Shown in pieces: positions 33,540 through 42,271 of a stretch of 49,380 bases of DNA; positions within the stretch are counted from its first letter, which is position 1; every line of letters begins with the position of its first letter. The stretch comes from JBKHDT01 sp049974825 (GTDB taxonomy: Bacteria; Pseudomonadota; Gammaproteobacteria; Halothiobacillales; Halothiobacillaceae). The notes below the pieces were generated by a model. The model was not told where the DNA came from. It did no database searches and saw only the letters and a list, made by a program, of their open reading frames with translations. Location: assembly GCA_049974825.1 (NCBI GenBank), contig JBNGDJ010000005.1, forward strand, positions 1-49,380, written 5' to 3'. The position numbers and the translations under genes are program-made.

Positions 33540-36500
33540 TCACGCGCCGGGATTGCCGTGCTGGTCACTGGCTGCGGCCCGGGCGGCCGCCCGCCGGTCG
33601 ATCCGCTGCTGGGCCCAGGCAAGCATGGCGGGCGTGAACAGCAAGGTCAACGGGGTGGCGATCAGCAGGCCGCCGGCGATGGCCGTGGCCAGCTGGACCC
33701 AGTACTGGGTCGAGGGGGCGCCGATGCTGAAGTCCCGGCCAATCAGGTCAATCGTCAGGGCGAACACCATCGGCAGCAGGCCGAGGATGGTTGTCACGCT
33801 GGTCAGAACCACGGGGCGCAGGCGCTGCGCGCCGGTTCTCATGGCGGCCTCGACCGGCGCGATGCCCCGGGCACGCAGCACGTTGAAGGTGTCAATCAGC
33901 ACGATATTGTTGTTGACCACGATCCCGGCCAGCGCGATCACACCAATGCCGCTCATGACAATGCTGAAGGGTTCCTGGCGGAGCAGGAGGCCAAGCAGCA
34001 CGCCAGCCGTCGAGAACACGATCGCGGTGAGGACCAGCAGCGCCTGATGGATACTGTCAAACTGCGTGACCAGAATCAGCACCATCAGTGCCAGCGCGAT
34101 CAGGAAGGCGGCGGAAAGGAAGCGACTGGCTTCCTGCTGCTCCTCCGCCTCGCCGCGAAACTGCACCTGGATGACTTCGTTGACAGGGTGCTCCGCCAGC
34201 CAGCGCTGCAGGGCCCGCGTGCGGTCATCAACCAGTGTGCCGGCAGCCACGTCTGCCTCGATGGTCAGGCTGCGATACCCGTCGATGCGTGACAGGGTGC
34301 CGACCTTCTGGGCGGGCTCGATCTCGACGAAGTTTTGGATGGGCACCAGACCGGCCTGGGTTGGAACCTGCAGATTCATCAGCTGGCCCAGGTGGCGGCT
34401 GTCATAGGGAAACCGGACCCGGATTTCCACTTCTTCGTCGGCATCGTCGGGTCGGTAGTCACCCAGTTGCAGGCCCTGCGTGAGCATTTGGACGGCATTG
34501 CCCAGCAGCGAGAGATCGGCCCCGTGTCGGGCCGCCTCTCGGTGGTCGATCCGCAGGCGCATTTCGATTCCCGGCAGGGCGCGATTGTCCTCCACATCGA
34601 CGAACCCTCCGACCTGGCGCATGCCGTTGCGCAGATGCGCAACGGCCTCTTCCAGGGTCGACAGGGGTACGCTCCCGTGGCGAGCGGTCAGTTCAATCTC
34701 GACCGGGCGTCCCATGCCGGGCCCGCCCTCCTGCGCCATGAACTGCAGGCGAACGCCGGGCACGTCCGCGGTTTCCTCGCGCAGTTCATCGAGTATCTTC
34801 GTCGCTGGGCGCCGTTTGTCCCAGTCGGTGAATTCCAGCTGCACGATGCCGATAACGTCCTCGGGCAGGTCTTCGCTCAGGCGATCTCGCTGCGACCCGA
34901 TGGTGCGGGCGTAGACGGTTTGTATCTCCGGGTGGCCGAGAATCCGGTCCTGGACGTCCCGGACCAGGGCATCCGCCTCGTGCACGGAAAGATCGCCGCG
35001 GGCCTGGACCTGAACTTGTGCAAATCGCGGCTCGACCGAGGGAAAGAAGTCCACGCCGCGGCCGAACTGCCCATAGGCATGGAACAGAGCCGCTGTGAGG
35101 GTGGCAGCCAGCAGCAGGGTAAGTGCCGGGTGATGCAGGCACCAGCCGAGCAGGCGCAGATACAGCCCTGTTCCTCCGCCAAGCTGCTCGAAGCGTCCTT
35201 CCTCGGCCGCGAGAATCCGGGCGACCTGCTCGGGACGACTTGCCTCCCGGGCGCCAAGCAGCCCGCCGAGAACCGGAATGAAAACCAGAGCCATGGCCAG
35301 CGAGGCCAGCAGGGTCAGGATGACGGTCAGGGGCAGGTAGAACATGAACTCGCCAACCACCCCGGGCCAGAAGAGCATCGGCACGAAAACGGCGAGGGTA
35401 GTGGCTACCGAACTTGCGATCGGCCAGGCCATGCGCTGCGCCGCGGCCCGAAAGGCGTCACGACTGTTCTGGCCGGCCGCGAGATAGCGGTCGGCCTGCT
35501 CGACTACCACGATGGCCCCGTCCACCAGCATGCCGACCACGAGGATCAGAGAGAACAGCACCACGATATTGAGCGTCACGCCCATCAGGTAGAGCGCCAG
35601 GATGCCGGTCAAGAACGCGCCGGGAATCGCCAGGCCGACCAACCAGGAAGACCGGCCGCCCAGCGCCGCCACAATGGTCAGCATGACCAGCAGGATGGCG
35701 GTGAGCACGTTGTTCTCGAGGTCGGTCAGCAGGTCGCGGACGTCGCGGGCCTCGTCCTGAAGGTAGGTGACCTCGATGTTGCCGGGCCAGCGGGTGCGCT
35801 CCTGTTCGATGACGGCCCGCGCGGCCGCGACCGTGTCGAGGATGTTGGCACCGGCGCGCTTGCGGATCTCCAGTGATACGGCTGGCTGTCCGTTCACGCG
35901 GGCGAAACTGTCCGGGTCCTTGAAGACCCGCCGGGCGGTGGCGACTTCCGCAAAGGTCACCACCGTGCCGTCCTGGACCATCACGGGCAGATCCAGTACG
36001 TCTTCAACCGACTCGATGACACCGGGCACCTTCAGCGAAACCCGGCCGGCGCCGGTGTCCATCGCGCCGGCTGCGATAAGCCGGTTGTTGCGCTCGACCG
36101 CCGCGACCAGTTCCTGGTAGGGCAGCCCGTAGGTTTCCATGGTTTGCGGGTCGACGACGACTTCGAGCACGTCTTCACGGTCACCCCCGATCACGACCTC
36201 CAGCACGCCGGGAATGGCCTCGATCCGGTCACGCAGCTGCCGGGCAGCCTGCACCAGGGTACGTTCGGGTACCGCGCCATGCAGGGCAGCGGTCAGTACC
36301 GGGAACATGGACAGGTCCACCTCCATGACCTGCGGCTCGTCCGTGCCCGGCGGCAACTCCGGCCGGGCCAGGTCGACCTGCTCGCGCACGTCAGCCAGGG
36401 CCTGGCGGTTGTTATGCCCCGCCTCGAATTCCAGACGGATCATGGCAAAGCCTTCGCCGGCGCTGCCGGTCAGCTGCTTGAGTCCGTCAAGTGTCTGGAG

Positions 36501-36713
36501 CTCGCGCTCCAGCGGGCGGATCAGCAGGCGCTCGCTGTCCTCGGGGGAGATGCCGGGATAGGTCGCGGTCACGAAAAACAGCGGAATGTCGATGTCCGGC
36601 GCCGCTTCCTTGGCAATGTGCACGTAGGCGTAGGCCCCGGCAAAAAGCAGGACCAGCAGGACCAACAGAACGGTGCGGGCACGGCTGAATGCGGCACGAA
36701 TCGCGGCGTTCAT
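33540..36713 (-). CDS. RND-family efflux transporter permease
   Basis: This 1057-aa inner-membrane protein has the AcrB/RND architecture: a first helix at about 12-32, a large periplasmic loop, a cluster of helices, a second periplasmic loop and final helices. The proton-relay region reads VVGMLVDGAIVVVEQADRYL, with one aspartate where AcrB has two, and GGLLIATPLTLLFTPAML closes the protein. It is of the multidrug/HAE type by overall layout; the substrate is not readable. It forms a pair with the adaptor gene upstream (ATGA overlap). No outer-membrane factor gene is next to it. zorA lies 151 bases downstream. Confidence 0.9.
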   Translation of the reverse strand: MNAAIRAAFSRARTVLLVLLVLLFAGAYAYVHIAKEAAPDIDIPLFFVTATYPGISPEDSERLLIRPLERELQTLDGLKQLTGSAGEGFAMIRLEFEAGHNNRQALADVREQVDLARPELPPGTDEPQVMEVDLSMFPVLTAALHGAVPERTLVQAARQLRDRIEAIPGVLEVVIGGDREDVLEVVVDPQTMETYGLPYQELVAAVERNNRLIAAGAMDTGAGRVSLKVPGVIESVEDVLDLPVMVQDGTVVTFAEVATARRVFKDPDSFARVNGQPAVSLEIRKRAGANILDTVAAARAVIEQERTRWPGNIEVTYLQDEARDVRDLLTDLENNVLTAILLVMLTIVAALGGRSSWLVGLAIPGAFLTGILALYLMGVTLNIVVLFSLILVVGMLVDGAIVVVEQADRYLAAGQNSRDAFRAAAQRMAWPIASSVATTLAVFVPMLFWPGVVGEFMFYLPLTVILTLLASLAMALVFIPVLGGLLGAREASRPEQVARILAAEEGRFEQLGGGTGLYLRLLGWCLHHPALTLLLAATLTAALFHAYGQFGRGVDFFPSVEPRFAQVQVQARGDLSVHEADALVRDVQDRILGHPEIQTVYARTIGSQRDRLSEDLPEDVIGIVQLEFTDWDKRRPATKILDELREETADVPGVRLQFMAQEGGPGMGRPVEIELTARHGSVPLSTLEEAVAHLRNGMRQVGGFVDVEDNRALPGIEMRLRIDHREAARHGADLSLLGNAVQMLTQGLQLGDYRPDDADEEVEIRVRFPYDSRHLGQLMNLQVPTQAGLVPIQNFVEIEPAQKVGTLSRIDGYRSLTIEADVAAGTLVDDRTRALQRWLAEHPVNEVIQVQFRGEAEEQQEASRFLSAAFLIALALMVLILVTQFDSIHQALLVLTAIVFSTAGVLLGLLLRQEPFSIVMSGIGVIALAGIVVNNNIVLIDTFNVLRARGIAPVEAAMRTGAQRLRPVVLTSVTTILGLLPMVFALTIDLIGRDFSIGAPSTQYWVQLATAIAGGLLIATPLTLLFTPAMLAWAQQRIDRRAAARAAASDQHGNPGA

Positions 36714-37825
36714 GGATTCTCCGCGTCTGTACGGTCTTGTTCAGACTCAATGCGTACCGGGTCTCCGTCGGTCACCAAGCCCTGGCCCATGTTGATGAGG
36801 GTGGCGCGTTCGGGCAGGCCGCGAACCCAGATCCGGTCGGATTCGGCGCGCACCGGATCGATCGGGACCATGCGCGCCCGGTGTTGCCCCGATTCGTTGG
36901 TCTCCACGATTTTCACGCCCAGTCGGCCCGCATCGTCCTGGCTGATCAGCGCAGGCGAGATCGGGTGGGCCATGACCTGCTCGACCGGGATGCGCACGGT
37001 CACGCTGATTCCCGCTGGAATGACGCGCTCGGGGTTGGACAGGCGGATTTCGGCCCGGAAGGTCCGGGTCTGGTGGTCGGCCTCGCGCGAGACGAAGATC
37101 ACCTCGCCTTCGGCCGTTTGCCCGTCGAGGAACTGAAGGCTGGCCCTCTGGCCGACCTCGACCTCATGAACCCGTTGCTGGGGAATCTGCACAACGGCAC
37201 GCAATGGATCGTTGTCAACAATGCGGGCGACCATTTCACCGGCCTTGACGAAGTCGCCGCGGCGGGCCGAGAGCCGGTCGAGCACTCCGTCAATGGGCGC
37301 AATCACGCGGGTGTGGGCAATTTCCAGTTCGATCGACTCCCTGGCTGCCCGAGCTGCTTCCAGCTCGGCCCTGGCCGCATCAACGCGCAACCGCGACTGG
37401 AAGCCGTCATCGGCCAGGCGCCGGGCTGCCTCGTGGTCGCTGCGTGCCCGGACCACGGCCGCTTCGGCCTGACGCAGGCGGGCTTCCCGGTCATCCAGCG
37501 CCAGCTCAAGAATCAGATCGCCTTCGGATAGCAGGGCCCCCTCGCGCACCGGTTCTCGGGCGATTTCCCCGCCGGTCTTGACGCGCAGGTCCACGACCTG
37601 CTCGGGGTGGAGCTCTCCGTGCGCCGTGACGATTCGGTCAATCGTTTCCGCCCGGCTGTGCATGACACCCACGGGAACGGTCGTGTCGGGTGCTGCCGAG
37701 TCTCCGTTTTCTGTCTTCCCAACATTCTCGGGGGACGAGCCGGTGGCGATCCAGAGCGCAACGGCCAGTACCACGGCAAAAACGGCGATGGCCGAACGAT
37801 GGCGTCGCAGGCGAGACTGGATCAT
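36710..37825 (-). CDS. RND efflux adaptor (membrane fusion protein)
   Basis: The 371-aa adaptor links the RND pump to an outer-membrane channel. It has a single N-terminal membrane helix (about 11-27), a lipoyl/hairpin part with REPVREGALLSEGDLILEL and TRVIAPIDGVLDRLSARRGDFV as the two half-motifs, a helical hairpin between them, and beta-barrel domains after. The open frame extends upstream, but ATG 37825 gives a clean signal-anchor start with AAGGA about ten bases before it. It overlaps the pump gene by 4 nt and is transcribed first. Confidence 0.88.
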   Translation of the reverse strand: MIQSRLRRHRSAIAVFAVVLAVALWIATGSSPENVGKTENGDSAAPDTTVPVGVMHSRAETIDRIVTAHGELHPEQVVDLRVKTGGEIAREPVREGALLSEGDLILELALDDREARLRQAEAAVVRARSDHEAARRLADDGFQSRLRVDAARAELEAARAARESIELEIAHTRVIAPIDGVLDRLSARRGDFVKAGEMVARIVDNDPLRAVVQIPQQRVHEVEVGQRASLQFLDGQTAEGEVIFVSREADHQTRTFRAEIRLSNPERVIPAGISVTVRIPVEQVMAHPISPALISQDDAGRLGVKIVETNESGQHRARMVPIDPVRAESDRIWVRGLPERATLINMGQGLVTDGDPVRIESEQDRTDAENP

Positions 37826-38131
37826 GGCGGGATTGTCCTTCTTCGATCTGGGCTGGGCCGCGGCGCTGGAGTCGGCGCGCGCAAAACTCCGTGGGGAGGA
37901 TGTTAGCAGCCAACCGGCTGTTTCGTCGCGGATCCGCCTGCCAGGGGCACTCGGTTGCAAGGTGTACCGCTTGTTGTTTAGAGTTTTCTTATATAAGATT
38001 ATTTCATTGCCAGATAAAGCGATCTGCGTTTTGCGCCGGGTGGCCATGCAGGCTCAGGCGAGACGAACCGCCCGAAATGGTCAACCGGGGCCGGTCGGCA
38101 TCCGCAAACCGAAATGACAGGGGAGGATCTC
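37826..38131. promoter_or_regulatory. Divergent promoter region with CTTATATAAG palindrome
   Basis: Between the adaptor gene (minus) and the membrane-protein gene (plus) lies a strikingly AT-rich patch, 37971-38010, in otherwise GC-rich DNA. On the plus strand TTGTTG (37971-37976) and TAAGAT (37994-37999) are spaced 17 bp. The perfect palindrome CTTATATAAG is at 37988-37997, so a -10 could be read on either strand. Shared or divergent promoters are likely; no specific regulator can be named. Confidence 0.5.
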
Positions 38132-39337
38132 ATGCTTAGAAGATCACTGGGAGAAAGCTACAACCCGCTCTATTTTCTGGCCGCGCTGGGGGCCGGGGGG
38201 TTATCCGTATCGTTTTTCGTTTACCTGATGTTCATGGTGCCGCACCCGGACACCCCGATGGTGACGTTCAATCACCTCTGGCCGATCCTGACGGGTGACC
38301 GGCTGCTGCCCGCCGGGCTTGTGGCCGGCGCAATCGTCGGGATGCTGGTCTTTGGGTACTTTCATTTGCGCCTTCTGTGGTGGAATCTCTCCGAATACCG
38401 GCAGTTTCGGCGCACTGCGGCCTTTGAGACGCTGCGCCGCTCCAATGCCGAGATCAGCCTGATGGCGATTCCTCTGACCCTGGCGATGACCATCAACGTG
38501 CTGTTCGCCCTGGGTGCGGCCTTGGTGCCGAATCTTTGGCAGATCGTCGAATACCTGTTCCCCTTCGCGCTGGCCGGTTTCCTTGCCGTGGGCGTCTATG
38601 CGATGCGCATCCTGGGGGCCTATTTCGTCCGCCTGTTCGTGCATGCACAGTTCGACTTTTCCAAGAACAACTCGCTGGCTCCAATGGTGGCGATCTTCGC
38701 CCTGTCCATGATCGCGGTAGGCCTGGCCGCGCCGGGCGCGATGAGCGCCAACCCGGCAATCAACGCCACCGGCATCGCGTTTTCCGTGTTCTTTGCCACG
38801 GTTGCGATACTGCTGATGCTGGTCAAGCTGGTGCTCGGCTTTGACGCCATGCTCCGACACGGGGTGCGCGAGGAGGCGGCCGGCAGCCTCTGGATCATGA
38901 TTCCGATCATGACGCTGCTTGGAATCACCTACGTGCGCCTGATTCATGGGCTGGATCATGGTTTTGGTGACCCGGTGAATCCCGCGGGCATGTTCGTGGT
39001 CATGGCCGCCGTCCTGTCGGTTCAGGTGCTTTTCGGGCTGATCGGCTACGCGGTGATGAAGGAGCTTGGATACTTCCGCGACTACGTGAACGGGGACAAG
39101 GCCAATGCCGGTGCCTTCGCCCTGATCTGCCCGGGCGTGGCGTTCTTCGTGTTCGGCGTGTTCTTCGTGACCTTTGCCTTGCTTGGCAACGGTCTGGTCG
39201 AGAAGTTTTCGGTGGCCTATTTCCTGTTCCTGCTGCCGTTCGTTTTGGTGCAAATCAAGACGATTCAGGTCTTTTTCAAGCTGCGCCGCCGGTTGCTGGT
39301 GGCCGAGCCGGCTGGTCGAGTCGCCACCGCAGGCTGA
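38132..39337 (+). CDS. Multipass membrane protein, family uncertain
   Basis: I do not firmly recognise this 401-aa protein. It has about ten hydrophobic segments, beginning with FLAALGAGGLSVSFFVYLMF and ending near VAYFLFLLPFVLVQI, with short charged loops between (LRLLWWNLSEYRQFRR, FVHAQFDFSKNN). The profile resembles tellurite-resistance/dicarboxylate (TDT) transporters or the TsoY group seen in sulfur oxidisers; either is a guess. I chose ATG 38132 because GGGGAGGA ends four bases before it; ATG 38114 lies upstream of that site. tRNA-Arg follows 49 nt downstream. Confidence 0.6.
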   Translation: MLRRSLGESYNPLYFLAALGAGGLSVSFFVYLMFMVPHPDTPMVTFNHLWPILTGDRLLPAGLVAGAIVGMLVFGYFHLRLLWWNLSEYRQFRRTAAFETLRRSNAEISLMAIPLTLAMTINVLFALGAALVPNLWQIVEYLFPFALAGFLAVGVYAMRILGAYFVRLFVHAQFDFSKNNSLAPMVAIFALSMIAVGLAAPGAMSANPAINATGIAFSVFFATVAILLMLVKLVLGFDAMLRHGVREEAAGSLWIMIPIMTLLGITYVRLIHGLDHGFGDPVNPAGMFVVMAAVLSVQVLFGLIGYAVMKELGYFRDYVNGDKANAGAFALICPGVAFFVFGVFFVTFALLGNGLVEKFSVAYFLFLLPFVLVQIKTIQVFFKLRRRLLVAEPAGRVATAG

Positions 39338-39386
39338 GTCTTGCGGTGGACAAGCCGGCGGCAAGCCGGTATGATTCGCCGCCATT

Positions 39387-39463
<77 letters not shown>

Positions 39464-39508
39464 TTATTGTTGCAACCGCCCAACCCCAAGGGCAGGGCGG
39501 TATCCTGG

Positions 39509-39543
39509 AAAGGGGCCGACGCCATTGCGTCGGCCCCTTTTTT
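39509..39543 (+). terminator. Intrinsic terminator after tRNA-Arg
   Basis: AAAGGGGCCGACGC pairs with GCGTCGGCCCCTTT around a CATT loop, and T residues continue to 39543. The stem is 11 GC-rich pairs plus A-T pairs, a textbook Rho-independent terminator. Confidence 0.93.
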
Positions 39544-39859
39544 GTGGCGCATTTTTTCTCTTGCCTCTGCCTGTCCAGCTGCTCCAGAGCATCCGAATGA
39601 AAGGCTGGGTGCAGGCAGTTCTGCCAATTGGCCTCAATCCCGTCCGTATCCCGGCCGGGAATGTCCCCCCAGGCCGTTTGGAAAGGCCGTTCGGAGGCGC
39701 CGTCCTGGCCAGGGGAAGGACGCTGAAAGCCGGCCAATGCTCGCTTTGGAAAATCGGGCGATAGCTCCGCAATGGTCACAAGCTCTTAACCGTCCGGCGT
39801 TTAGACTCTCCATTGAAATCGCTGAAAGACAGGGGCCCGCAACGGTTTCTCATTTATTT

Positions 39860-39880
39860 ATTCGCAAATGCGGATATACT
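39860..39880 (+). promoter_or_regulatory. Operator-like dyad overlapping a -10 element
   Basis: ATTCGCA AA TGCGGAT (39860-39875) is a near-perfect dyad resembling ArsR/SmtB-family operators. It abuts TATACT at 39875-39880, a good -10. The -35 would lie in AT-rich DNA near 39850. A repressor bound here would block the promoter of the arsC-like gene; no arsR-like gene is in the window. Confidence 0.5.
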
Positions 39881-40054
39881 GGTTTCGACCTTCATGCTGC
39901 GAAGCCCAAGCACTGGCAGGGTGCCGGGTTCGCCCCCTAGGCAACTGCTGCGTCGGGGCCGCAAAGGCAGTGATCCCGTCGCCGAAACAGGCTGTGGGTT
40001 GAACAATGGCGTAGCGCCTGTCACGCCCCATTCCCCATTTCATGGAGCCCGATC

Positions 40055-40495
40055 ATGAGAACTTCCAAAACCCGCGTGCTGTTCGTTTGCATTCACAACA
40101 GTGCGCGCAGCCAGATGGCCGAGGCTTACCTCAACACACTGGCAGGCGACCGGTTCGAGGCCGAGAGTGCCGGTCTGGAACCGGGGCAGATCGATCCGCG
40201 GGTCGTGAGCGTGATGTCCGAGGAGGGCATTGATCTGTCAAAGGCGCAAGCGGATGACATCATGGCGTTCTTCCAGCAGCGCAGGCTGTACGATTACGTC
40301 ATCTATGTCTGCGAGCGAGCGGTGGAAAAGGACTGTCCCGTATTCCCGGGCGTGCGCCACACGCTTCGCTGGCCATTTGAAAACCCGGCGAACATTTCCG
40401 GTGATGGTCCGGAGGCCCTGGATCAGATCCGGGCCATCCGTGACCGGATCCGCAAGCAGGTCGAGGACTGGATTGCCGAGATGCCGGCAGAATAA
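40055..40495 (+). CDS. arsC: Arsenate reductase / low-molecular-weight phosphatase family
   Basis: The 146-aa protein has the LMW tyrosine-phosphatase fold with the P-loop CIHNSARS at C12-S19. Two further cysteines, C86 and C94 in VCERAVEKDC, sit where thiol-coupled arsenate reductases carry their redox pair (spacing of seven in the Staphylococcus enzyme). FPGVRHTLRWPFENPA follows, as in ArsC-type proteins. It probably reduces arsenate to arsenite, but a phosphatase role is not excluded. GGAG lies 7 nt before ATG 40055. No arsenite exporter or arsR gene is adjacent; the upstream dyad suggests ArsR-type control. Confidence 0.8.
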   Translation: MRTSKTRVLFVCIHNSARSQMAEAYLNTLAGDRFEAESAGLEPGQIDPRVVSVMSEEGIDLSKAQADDIMAFFQQRRLYDYVIYVCERAVEKDCPVFPGVRHTLRWPFENPANISGDGPEALDQIRAIRDRIRKQVEDWIAEMPAE

Positions 40496-40588
40496 GGATC
40501 CCCGAAGGGGCACCGTGAAAAAACCATGGATGGGGTTTTTCGAGGTTCCCGGTTGACCGGAGCGGGCAGAGCGGAACCCGGTCGCTCA

Positions 40589-40708
40589 GGAAACTCTGCA
40601 CAAAGTCATTCTTAGGCTTTGTGGGTTAACGCCAGCCAAACGCGTCAGCAGGCGTTGCCCGCGTTCACACCTGGACCATGCTCGGCAATTCAATGGCTTG
40701 CGCCATTG
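40589..40708 (+). repeat. Dispersed intergenic repeat, copy B
   Basis: It runs from GGAAACTCTGCACAAAG to the terminal hairpin CAATGGC-TTGC-GCCATTG (40691-40708). The CACAAAGTCA / GGCTTTGTG hairpin is less perfect than in copies A and C. ACCATGCTCGGCAATTCAAT near the 3' end is shared with copy C apart from a short insertion there. Confidence 0.75.
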
Positions 40709-40734
40709 TGCGGCTGGGCATCCGAGACCGGCAC

Positions 40735-40764
40735 GGGAAGGTCTGCATTCGTGCAGACCTTCCC
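40735..40764. repeat. TTCG-loop palindrome, copy 2
   Basis: The arms GGGAAGGTCTGCA and TGCAGACCTTCCC form a perfect 13-bp stem with a TTCG loop. The 28-base core equals the copy at 7787-7814. It starts 26 bases after dispersed-repeat copy B, so it may be a module of a longer composite element. Confidence 0.85.
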
Positions 40765-40800
40765 TCACCAGTCCGGCAAGGGTGGCGGATTTCAATAACA

Positions 40801-40833
40801 AAAAGGCCCGACCGAAAATCGGTCGGGCCTTTT
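40801..40833 (-). terminator. Intrinsic terminator of kamA-like gene
   Basis: AAAAGGCCCGACCGA and TCGGTCGGGCCTTTT form a perfect 15-bp stem with an AAA loop. Read on the minus strand it ends in TTTTTG and lies 56 bases after the kamA stop. It may also stop plus-strand transcripts. Confidence 0.9.
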
Positions 40834-40888
40834 GGGTTCTGGAAGACAGGTCGCGCCCGGACGTTCGCGGGCGCGGTTTGTCTCTGCC

Positions 40889-42271
40889 TCAGACCGGCTT
40901 CATGGCGCGATATTCTTCCTCGAAGAAGAATTCCTTCTCGCCAAACGCCGGCTTGAGGTGATTGAGCCAGGTGGCCTGCTCGTCGTACTTGGCAAAGAAC
41001 GGGCGTTGTACCCAGTCTGCGTTGCGCCCCTGGATGAATCGCAGGACAAAGACTTTTTCTCCCTGGATTTCGGTGACGCCCTGAATCTCTACCTTGCCGG
41101 GACCGGCACTCATGGACGGCCCGCGGGCAGTGCGTCCCAGGCCGGAAACCTGTTTCATGGCGTCGCGGTAGATTTCGTGCGCACGGGCCAGTGGTACCTC
41201 GAAGTAGTGCTGTGCCCCGGTATCCCGCTCTACGAACATGTAGTAGGGGATGATCCCGACGCGGACCTGCTCCTTCCAGAGCTTTGCCCAGTCGTCGGCG
41301 TTGTCGTTGATGTGTGCCAAAAGCGGGCCTTGGGCACGGATTTCGGCACCGGTGTTGCGAATGCGTCGAATGGCCTCGTAGGCAATATCGGTCTTGAGTT
41401 CGCGCCAGTGATTGTAGTGGGCCATGATGGCCACGTGCTTGCCCGCGGCCACGAGCCGTTCAAGCAGGGCGATGAGCTCGTCCGAGTCCGCATCATTCAC
41501 GAACCGGTGCGGCCAGAAGGTCAGGGCCTTGGTGCCGATTCGAACGGTCTGGATATGATCGAATTCGGGCTCGACCAACCGGGAAAGGTAGCTTTCCAGG
41601 TGCTTGGTCTTCATGATCATCGGATCGCCGCCGGTCATCAGCAGGTCGCTGATCCCCCGGTTCTCGGCCAGATAGGCATGCAGTTGATCGGCCTGGTTCG
41701 AGGCGATGCGCAACTCCTTGTCTCCGACAAACTGCGCCCAGCGGAAGCAGAAGGTGCAGTAGCTGTGGCAGGTCTGGCCCTGGCTGGGGAAAAACAGCAC
41801 GGTCTCGTCATACTTGTGCTGCAGGCCCTCGACCACCTCGCCGTCGACCATGGGCAGGTTCATTTCCAACTGACCCGCCGGGTGCGGGTTGAGCTCCATG
41901 CGCATTTCCTGCGCGACGGCCTGGATTTCCTTTCGATCGGCATTGTCCCGATGAAGCTGCGCCATGCGCTCATACATTTCGGGCTTGAGCATCCCGCGTT
42001 GCGGGAAGACGAGCTGGAAGATCGGGTCTTCCGGGATGTTGTCCCAGTCGATCAGCTCGTCGATCACGTACTGGTTGACCCGGAAGGGGAGCACGCTGGC
42101 GACCACCTTCATGTCAAACCGCGTTTCCTCCGGCAGCTTGGCCAGTTGGGGGATCTTGTCCATCTGGCGGTCGGTGTAGACCTTGAACGCCGCCGGCTGG
42201 GTCGAAATGGACGCCGGGACCGGCGAGACGATTTCGTCCTTTCGCTTGAGTTGTACGACTGCAGAATTCAT
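40889..42271 (-). CDS. KamA-family radical SAM aminomutase-like enzyme
   Basis: This 460-aa radical-SAM/PLP protein belongs to the lysine 2,3-aminomutase family. The cluster motif CHSYCTFC is at C168/C172/C175, followed by FRWAQFVGDKE; TGGDPMIM is the SAM-binding GGDP. GPGKV with K393 is the likely PLP lysine. The two aspartates that hold lysine's side-chain amine in KamA appear replaced: the segment after PYY reads MFVERDTG (R349 or E348 at the site) and S386 is at the other. The substrate is therefore probably not lysine; glutamate is possible. A strong GGAGG (complement of 42276-42280) precedes the start. No acetyltransferase partner (ablB type) is adjacent. Confidence 0.8.
   Translation of the reverse strand: MNSAVVQLKRKDEIVSPVPASISTQPAAFKVYTDRQMDKIPQLAKLPEETRFDMKVVASVLPFRVNQYVIDELIDWDNIPEDPIFQLVFPQRGMLKPEMYERMAQLHRDNADRKEIQAVAQEMRMELNPHPAGQLEMNLPMVDGEVVEGLQHKYDETVLFFPSQGQTCHSYCTFCFRWAQFVGDKELRIASNQADQLHAYLAENRGISDLLMTGGDPMIMKTKHLESYLSRLVEPEFDHIQTVRIGTKALTFWPHRFVNDADSDELIALLERLVAAGKHVAIMAHYNHWRELKTDIAYEAIRRIRNTGAEIRAQGPLLAHINDNADDWAKLWKEQVRVGIIPYYMFVERDTGAQHYFEVPLARAHEIYRDAMKQVSGLGRTARGPSMSAGPGKVEIQGVTEIQGEKVFVLRFIQGRNADWVQRPFFAKYDEQATWLNHLKPAFGEKEFFFEEEYRAMKPV

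Larger units (their letters stand above)
39464..40054. other. Intergenic region between tRNA-Arg and arsC-like gene
   Basis: Nearly 600 bases without a gene I can support. It contains the tRNA terminator (39509-39543), then about 300 bases in which I see nothing, then the operator-like dyad and -10 (39860-39880), then a GC-rich leader of about 160 nt before the next gene with several short pairings (CACTG/CAGTG, GCCCC/GGGGC). Confidence 0.6.
40496..40888. other. Intergenic region with repeats and terminator
   Basis: This stretch between the arsC-like gene and kamA has no gene. It holds a weak CCCC/GGGG and AAAAACC/GGTTTTT pairing just after the arsC stop, dispersed-repeat copy B, the TTCG-loop palindrome copy 2 and the kamA terminator. 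Confidence 0.7.

Noticed and set aside
40589..40764. CRISPR array
   Set aside because: The repeats are dispersed, longer than CRISPR repeats, lack regular spacers, and no cas gene is present.
40889..42271. A second epmB copy
   Set aside because: It is 460 aa with an N-terminal domain and PLP region of KamA type, and lacks the FRRHFPY and YYLHxLD sequences of EpmB.
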